In this document: in pieces, positions 12,813 through 17,196 of the stretch | Position numbering within the stretch: the stretch's first letter is position 1 | Layout of the letters: every line of letters starts with the position of its first letter | Assembly: GCA_021801945.1 (NCBI GenBank) | Contig: JAKABE010000030.1 | Span: 1 to 17,196 of the forward strand | DNA length: 17,196 bases | Direction of reading: 5' to 3' | DNA from: Acidobacteriota bacterium | GTDB taxonomy: Bacteria > Acidobacteriota > Terriglobia > Terriglobales > Acidobacteriaceae | The notes under the pieces: model-generated | The model's input: only the letters and a program-made list of their open reading frames with translations | Databases searched by the model: none | What the model was told of the DNA's origin: nothing | Program-made: the position numbers and the translations under genes

Positions 12813-15056
12813 CTACCGCAACAGATTGTGCAGATTGCTCAGATGGAACGGGTCGCTTTTGCGCTTCGGCGCTGCCGTACGGATCATGCACCGGCTCCGC
12901 GACTGCAATCCTGTCGCGTAGGCCCGCGTCACGTGCAGGCGGTTCATCACCACATAACGCGTACGCAACCCGTCAATGGTCGCCGGCAATTGTGCGGGAA
13001 CGTGCTCCTGGTCCACGAAGATTACGAGAGCCGCCTGCGAGGGATCGTCGTAGCTTTGGCCCACCCCGACGCCAAAGAATGCCGGATTCTGCTGCATCAA
13101 GGTCTGTGCGATCTGGCGCTTCACGGCTACCGCCTGTTTCAGCACAGCCATCGGCATCGCAGGAACGGCCCTTCCCGCGAACGCCGTCTGGGGCGCTGTG
13201 CCGAAGGCAACAGCGTTTGCCGTTGTGGGAATTACCACCGTGCGCACTCCGCCGACCGTCAAGGGCACCTGTCCCTTCAGGTTCTGGTTCACGTAGACGA
13301 TGACCGCGCCCGCGCCGATCCGGTCGCTGCTCTTGCCCATAGCCACGCCCAGAATCCCCGCCGAGGGATTCACCAACTTCTGCGCCTGGGTCACTGCCTG
13401 CTCGGTCCGTTGCGTCTCCGCGCCCGCCAGCACGCGACCTTGCGCCGCAGTCACTGTTGCGTTGCTGTAGTTCAAGCACATCACGGGGTGGTCGGGCCCT
13501 CCCACAAACGAAAATGGCCCTCCGCTCACGTCCGCATCCAGTTCGCTCAGCACTTCGGAAACAGGGTTGGCCACTCCATAGCTGACACCCGAGTTATCCA
13601 CTCCCCCGGCAAAGAACAGCCCCACTGGCTCGGCGTTGCCCGTATCGACCACGAGCGACCCCGAGTCACCCGCATCGCTGAATTGATTGCCACTGATTGC
13701 GATCTGGTTCGTGTAGTTCTTTGGCGTCAGGTAGGGCTTGGTTTCTGCACAATTGGCGTAATAATCCACTTTCACGTCCAGGTCCACTGCGGAGACGTCC
13801 CCACAGGTCAACCCCGTCGTTCGTCCGCTCTTGGCCACAGACATCCCTACTACGGCGTTCTCGCCCTGACCGGCAGCGCAGGAGACTCCTTGTTGAGGGG
13901 ACGCGATCGAACACGTCGTACCAGGAGCCGCGGCGGCCAGCGATCCATTGGCTTGCTTCTGGCCCAGTTCCAGAATCTCTCCGCTGGTGTTCACCGCCCC
14001 AACGTTCGCTAGCGCGATCGCCGCGTCCACATTCGTCGAGTTCGCGCTCAGCGGGGCCCAGCCGGTCAGCGAGCCCACCGGCGTCACTCGACCGCCATCG
14101 GCGAATGGCGTGCAGTTGTCGTCGATCAGCCCCGGCTGGATGATCGCGTCGCCCGCTTTGGCTTGGTCGCTCTCAGCGAGCACATGGTTGTTGCTCAGGA
14201 TGTACTCTTTACCGCTGGAGTTCTCAAGCAGCGAACCCAGCGTCCCGCCGCAGCAGTCCACAATCGTGTTCCCGCTGGTGTCGTAGTCGTTGTCGTTGCC
14301 TCCCGAGGTGCCCAGCAGGATCGGCCCCGACAATTGCTCAGTCTGGTGGGTCGTCGGGTTGCTTGTCACGCCTGCCGTATTCAGCAGCACTTCGCTCGAG
14401 GTCTTCGACGCGGAAGTGCCTACCGTGGCCACCACGTAGTCCGCACCCGAGGAGGAGATCGTCGGCGGCGCCGTGTACCTCGCCGTGCAATAAGTGTATG
14501 CACTGACGCTGCGCACGCACCCCAACGAAACCACTGTGCCACGCCCGCCACTCGAACCAGCCGCGGTGTTCGAGACCGCGTAGTTGATCCCCTCGGTCCC
14601 GCCCGATTCCGCGATATAGCCGGTAATGGTCAATTGCCCATTTTCGCCGAGCGCCGCGTTCTCCGGCGTCAGCGGCTGCAGGAAACCCGGCGTAACAGTC
14701 AGCACCGCGCTGGCCTTCGTGCTGGGATCGGCGGTCGACGTTGCCGTTACCGTCACCTGCACGCTATCGGCTGTCAAATAGTTCGGCGGCGTGTACTGCC
14801 CATTCGCGGTGATCGTTCCCGGTCCGGTCCTGGCGTCGCCGCCGCTCACGCTCCAGGTGACACTTTGCGTCGCCGTGAACTGCTCCACCGCCCCGCCCGC
14901 GGAGTTGGGGGTATTGCAGCCCGTGCAATTCGTATCGATCACGACCGACTTCGGCGATATCGATAAGCTCCCGTTCCCTGAGCTGCTGGATTTGCCGCCG
15001 CAGCCTGCCAGCGCGAGCAAAGCCGGAACCGCCATCAGGGCCACGCCGCGCATCAT
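12813..15056 (-). CDS. Lipoprotein trypsin-like serine protease with Ig-like and duplicated C-terminal modules
   Basis: From ATG 15056 the protein has 747 residues. It opens MMRGVALMAVPALLALAGC, a lipoprotein signal with lipobox LAGC (Cys19), then a Gly/Ser linker. Two beta-sandwich (bacterial Ig-like) modules follow (about 30-125 and 130-230), with VTWSVSGG and GTITANGQYTPP. A chymotrypsin-like domain covers about 245-510: His291 in YILSNNHVLA, Asp344 in NVDAAIALA and Ser465 in DAGDSGSLVV make a complete triad. Two copies of a roughly 48-residue module end the protein (563-610 and 657-705). Twelve cysteines between residues 44 and 527 suggest disulfides in an oxidising compartment. The frame is also open upstream to a TTG at 15146, but only the inner start gives a proper lipoprotein signal; its ribosome site is weak. 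The last 30 residues look like run-on. It is probably anchored on the cell surface or in the periplasm; the substrate is unknown. Confidence 0.85.
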   Translation of the reverse strand: MMRGVALMAVPALLALAGCGGKSSSSGNGSLSISPKSVVIDTNCTGCNTPNSAGGAVEQFTATQSVTWSVSGGDARTGPGTITANGQYTPPNYLTADSVQVTVTATSTADPSTKASAVLTVTPGFLQPLTPENAALGENGQLTITGYIAESGGTEGINYAVSNTAAGSSGGRGTVVSLGCVRSVSAYTYCTARYTAPPTISSSGADYVVATVGTSASKTSSEVLLNTAGVTSNPTTHQTEQLSGPILLGTSGGNDNDYDTSGNTIVDCCGGTLGSLLENSSGKEYILSNNHVLAESDQAKAGDAIIQPGLIDDNCTPFADGGRVTPVGSLTGWAPLSANSTNVDAAIALANVGAVNTSGEILELGQKQANGSLAAAAPGTTCSIASPQQGVSCAAGQGENAVVGMSVAKSGRTTGLTCGDVSAVDLDVKVDYYANCAETKPYLTPKNYTNQIAISGNQFSDAGDSGSLVVDTGNAEPVGLFFAGGVDNSGVSYGVANPVSEVLSELDADVSGGPFSFVGGPDHPVMCLNYSNATVTAAQGRVLAGAETQRTEQAVTQAQKLVNPSAGILGVAMGKSSDRIGAGAVIVYVNQNLKGQVPLTVGGVRTVVIPTTANAVAFGTAPQTAFAGRAVPAMPMAVLKQAVAVKRQIAQTLMQQNPAFFGVGVGQSYDDPSQAALVIFVDQEHVPAQLPATIDGLRTRYVVMNRLHVTRAYATGLQSRSRCMIRTAAPKRKSDPFHLSNLHNLLR
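12942..13370 (-). repeat. Tandem C-terminal protein module, two copies, in the protease gene
   Basis: Copy one is encoded at 13227-13370 (NPSAGILGVAMGKSSD ... AVIVYVNQ ... VPLTVGGVRTVV). Copy two is at 12942-13088 (NPAFFGVGVGQSYDD ... ALVIFVDQ ... LPATIDGLRTRYV). Both share the pattern NP-x(4-5)-GV-x-x-G-x-S-x-D, then a hydrophobic V/I-rich strand ending in V-D/N-Q, then P-x-T-(I/V)-x-G-(V/L)-R-T. A helix-like, Ala/Gln-rich linker of about 46 residues separates them. Similarity is at protein level; the DNA has diverged, so the duplication is old. Confidence 0.75.
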
Positions 15057-15510
15057 CTGCCGATGAATCGGTGCGCACCGCCGCGCAATGCCTGCTTGCC
15101 CTCCACAGACAATCGCCCTTCCCCTGGTGATGGATGCGTTCTTCAACAGTTATTCCCGCGTCATCCTGAGCCTCGCCGACCGACCCTTGCCATTTCCGCG
15201 CTTGACCGCACTCTATCCTGAACTCCAGGGCCTTGCGCGATGAACCTTCCGCACCCGACCCCGGCAAAGTTCGTCTAGGACGAGGCATTTCGTCGAACGC
15301 CGCTTCTCTGACTCACCCCGGACTCCAGCACAAACCCGCTCTTTTCTACGATACCTTGAACATCAATCACGGCCAACCCTTTGCCTGCCGATTGTTCCCA
15401 ATTTGGATTGCGCCTCGCCACCCCATTTCAAAGTGGCAATGGTCCCATCTCCGCTTGCCAGAGGAGACGTAAAATAGGTGTGTACGCTTTGCTGGAAGCG
15501 GCCAATACCT
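15057..15510. other. Divergent intergenic region without a supported gene
   Basis: Separates the lipoprotein protease gene (minus) and the macro-domain gene (plus). It holds the second copy of the GTCATCCTGAGC motif (15160-15171) and presumably both promoters. No frame here encodes a recognisable protein, though the protease frame stays open to 15146. Confidence 0.5.
15160..15171. repeat. Second copy of the GTCATCC-GAGC intergenic motif
   Basis: GTCATCCTGAGC differs by one base from the copy at 12712-12723 and lies on the same strand. Together the copies bracket the protease gene at its upstream and downstream ends. Similarity fades after about twelve bases. Confidence 0.35.
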
Positions 15511-16038
15511 ATGGCTGAACTCAAGGCAATACTCGGCGACATCACCCAGCTTGAAGTAGAGGCCATTGTGAACGCCGCAAACACTACTCTGCTCGGCGGC
15601 GGCGGCGTGGATGGCGCCATTCACCGCGCCGCCGGCCCCGACCTGCTTGCCGCATGCCGAAATCTGGGCGGCTGCGCCACCGGAGACGCGAAGGCCACGC
15701 CTGCCTTCCGCCTGCCCGCCAAGTGGGTTTTTCACGCCGTCGGCCCTGTCTGGCGTGGCGGCGGGCAGGGCGAAGAAGCGCAGCTGTCCTCCTGCTACCG
15801 CCGCTGCCTGGAACTGGCCCGGGAGCACGGGGTGCGCTCTATCGCCTTTCCTGCCATCAGCACCGGCGTCTACGGCTTTCCCCAGCGCTGCGCCGCGGTC
15901 ACTGCCATCCGCGCCGTCAAGGCCAACCTCCGGGCAAGCGGCGTTGAAACCGTCCTCTTCGTCAGTTTCGACTCCACGACCCTCGCCATCTACGAGCAAC
16001 TGCTTTCCGCCGGTGACGAGGACGAGAACCAACCCTGA
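15511..16038 (+). CDS. Macro-domain protein, probable O-acetyl-ADP-ribose deacetylase
   Basis: The 175-residue single-domain protein matches the YmdB/MacroD class, which binds ADP-ribose and removes the acetyl group from O-acetyl-ADP-ribose or ADP-ribose from acidic residues. Key parts are LGDITQLEVEAIVNAANTTL with Asp10 and Asn24, the loop GGGGVDGAIHRAAG with catalytic-type Asp34, and the second ligand loop AISTGVYGFP with Tyr121. All are where E. coli YmdB has them (Asn25, Asp35, Tyr126). The frame is open from 15478, but family alignment and GGAAG at 15494-15498 favour the ATG at 15511. A stem-loop and then an aldo/keto reductase gene follow on the same strand. No ADP-ribosyltransferase, sirtuin or DarT toxin is beside it, so a housekeeping role is likelier than antitoxin action. 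Confidence 0.9.
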   Translation: MAELKAILGDITQLEVEAIVNAANTTLLGGGGVDGAIHRAAGPDLLAACRNLGGCATGDAKATPAFRLPAKWVFHAVGPVWRGGGQGEEAQLSSCYRRCLELAREHGVRSIAFPAISTGVYGFPQRCAAVTAIRAVKANLRASGVETVLFVSFDSTTLAIYEQLLSAGDEDENQP

Positions 16039-16064
16039 GCCTCGCGCCCTAGACTCAAAGAGAA

Positions 16065-16090
16065 GGCGGCCGCCCGTGCAGGCGGTCGCT
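16065..16090 (+). terminator. Stem-loop between macro-domain and aldo/keto reductase genes
   Basis: GCGGCCGCC (16066-16074) pairs with GGCGGTCGC (16081-16089) over nine pairs, one of them G-T, with a 6-base loop, and a further G-T closes it at the base. No T-run follows. It may be a weak terminator or attenuator ahead of the reductase gene, whose ribosome site starts 18 bases later. Confidence 0.45.
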
Positions 16091-16116
16091 GCCATATCCC
16101 AGCCCCTGGAGGAGTC

Positions 16117-17121
16117 ATGGATTACGTCAATCTCGGCAAAACCGGACTGAAAGTCTCCCGCCTCTGTCTCGGTTGCATGACTTACGGCAACCCCTTCGCC
16201 GGCGACGGCGCGCGCAAGCCAGGCCGCCACGCCTGGACCCTCAACGAAGCTGAAAGCCAAGCCTTCCTCCGCCAAGCCCTCGATCTCGGTATCAATTTCT
16301 TCGATACCGCCAACGTCTACTCCAGCGGCGACAGCGAAAACATCGTCGGCCGCTTCCTCAAGGCCAACGTCCGCCGGGAGTCTGTCGTCATCGCCACCAA
16401 GGTTTACGGCGTGATGCGCGACGAGCCCAACGGCCGCGGCCTCTCGCGCAAGGCCATCCTGCACGAACTCGACCAGAGCCTCCAGCGCCTGCAGACCGAT
16501 TACGTCGATCTCTACCAGATCCACCGCTGGGACACCGAGACACCCATCGAAGAGACCCTCGAGACCCTACACGACGTCGTAAAGGCCGGCAAGGTCCGAT
16601 ACATCGGCGCCTCCTCGATGTATGCCTGGCAGCTCGCCAAGGCCCTCTATCTCGCCGATCTCCACGGCTGGACCCGCTTCGTCTCCATGCAGAACCACTA
16701 CAACCTTCTCTACCGCGAGGAGGAACGCGAGATGATTGGGCTCTGCGGCGCCGAGGATATCGCCGTCCTTCCCTGGAGCCCGCTGGCCCGGGGCCGGCTC
16801 ACCCGTGCCTGGCACGGCGAAAAGACCAGCCGCTTCGAGCTGGACGTGTACGCCAAGTCCTTGTATTCTCGGACGGAGGAAGCCGACCACAAGGTCGTCG
16901 ACCGCCTGGGCCAGGTGGCTGAAAAGCGCGGCCTGCCCCGCGCTCAAGTCGCGCTCGGATGGCTGCTCTCCAAACCCGGCGTCACCGCGCCCATTGTCGG
17001 CGCCACCAAGCCCCATCACCTTCAGGACGCCGTCGCGGCTCTTAGCCTGAAGCTCTCTCTCGAGGAAATCGCCTCGCTTGAAGAGCTTTACGTCCCCCAT
17101 CCGGTGCTCGGCTTCAGTTGA
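16117..17121 (+). CDS. Aldo/keto reductase, YajO-like
   Basis: A 334-residue NADPH-dependent oxidoreductase with the TIM-barrel aldo/keto reductase fold. The catalytic tetrad is Asp63 and Tyr68 in FFDTANVY, Lys95 in VIATK and His136 in YQIHRWD. Long stretches match the E. coli YajO type: GINFFDTANVYSSGDSENIV, HRWDTETPIEETLE, GKVRYIGASSMYAWQ, YREEEREM, LPWSPLARGRLTR and the closing PHPVLGFS. YajO-like enzymes reduce varied aldehydes; the natural substrate is unsettled. A few extra residues (about 27-36) lie between the first strand pair and the HAWTL motif. GGAGGAG at 16108-16114 sits very close to the ATG and supports the start. It may be co-transcribed with the macro-domain gene 78 bases upstream unless the hairpin between them terminates. 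Confidence 0.92.
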   Translation: MDYVNLGKTGLKVSRLCLGCMTYGNPFAGDGARKPGRHAWTLNEAESQAFLRQALDLGINFFDTANVYSSGDSENIVGRFLKANVRRESVVIATKVYGVMRDEPNGRGLSRKAILHELDQSLQRLQTDYVDLYQIHRWDTETPIEETLETLHDVVKAGKVRYIGASSMYAWQLAKALYLADLHGWTRFVSMQNHYNLLYREEEREMIGLCGAEDIAVLPWSPLARGRLTRAWHGEKTSRFELDVYAKSLYSRTEEADHKVVDRLGQVAEKRGLPRAQVALGWLLSKPGVTAPIVGATKPHHLQDAVAALSLKLSLEEIASLEELYVPHPVLGFS

Positions 17122-17192
17122 GGCCTGTAAACGCGACCGGGACGGCGGCGACGGGAGCCAATTTTCCAGGATCCAGGAGCGAGGAGTAACAC

Positions 17193-17196
17193 GTGC
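17193..17196 (+). CDS. Probable first codon of a gene cut by the window edge
   Basis: GAGGAG at 17181-17186 is followed after six bases by GTG at 17193-17195, a good ribosome site and start. Only one codon is visible, so no product can be named. Same strand as the reductase, 71 bases after its stop. Confidence 0.35.

Noticed and set aside
12771..14012. 413-codon plus-strand frame opposite the protease gene
   Set aside because: Composition is His/Arg-rich and has no domain; the minus-strand frame holds a full catalytic triad and lipobox.
15511..16038. Macro-domain protein as a DarG-type antitoxin
   Set aside because: No DarT-like toxin is adjacent, and the single-domain YmdB-like form fits a deacetylase.
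1..17196. CRISPR arrays, tRNA or rRNA genes, IS elements, attachment sites
   Set aside because: I saw no regularly spaced repeats, cloverleaf, transposase-like protein or long terminal inverted repeat in the window.

Overview
The window is a 17.2 kb piece of a high-GC bacterial chromosome carrying eleven recognisable protein genes, one decayed toxin gene and one likely small protein. The gene families suggest an Acidobacteriota genome of the Solibacter/Bryobacter kind: a Tat-exported enolase-superfamily dehydratase, a lipoprotein serine protease with Ig-like and repeated C-terminal modules, a bacillithiol-type disulfide reductase and two-domain class I fumarase. This is an inference from gene content; no rRNA or other phylogenetic marker is present. 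I see no phage, plasmid, IS, CRISPR or tRNA signature.

Layout. 1-894 (+): 3' part of a DUF362 protein. 1157-2491 (+): a mannonate-dehydratase-like enzyme with a Tat signal. It converges on an ABC exporter on the minus strand (2519-4516). Upstream of the exporter on the same strand lie a probable 41-residue peptide gene (4808-4933), a large hairpin (5005-5044) and a membrane-anchored cytochrome c (5083-5658). A 550 bp divergent gap leads to an outer-membrane beta-barrel protein (6212-7000, +). A bidirectional hairpin terminator separates it from class I fumarase (7146-8675, -). Upstream of fumarase is a vapBC-type module whose antitoxin looks intact and whose toxin has lost its middle. It is divergent from a YpdA-like flavoprotein (9713-10741, +), which is followed by a TTG-started sensor histidine kinase (10800-12677, +). 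A long secreted lipoprotein protease (12813-15056, -) faces the kinase. The window closes with a macro-domain deacetylase (15511-16038, +), a YajO-type aldo/keto reductase (16117-17121, +) and what looks like the ribosome binding site and GTG start of one more gene.

How the genes fit together. There is no single large operon. Plausible short transcription units are vapB-vapC, ypdA-kinase (58 bp gap) and macro-AKR (78 bp gap with a hairpin). Several products concern redox or central metabolism (fumarase, cytochrome c, YpdA, AKR). Several others act in the envelope or outside the cytoplasm (Tat enzyme, exporter, beta-barrel, kinase sensor, lipoprotein protease).

I found no convincing new multi-gene system. 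The items most worth a second look are the protease with duplicated C-terminal modules, the YpdA homologue lacking the known active-site cysteine, the gutted VapC beside an apparently intact VapB, and the small peptide gene next to a strong hairpin.
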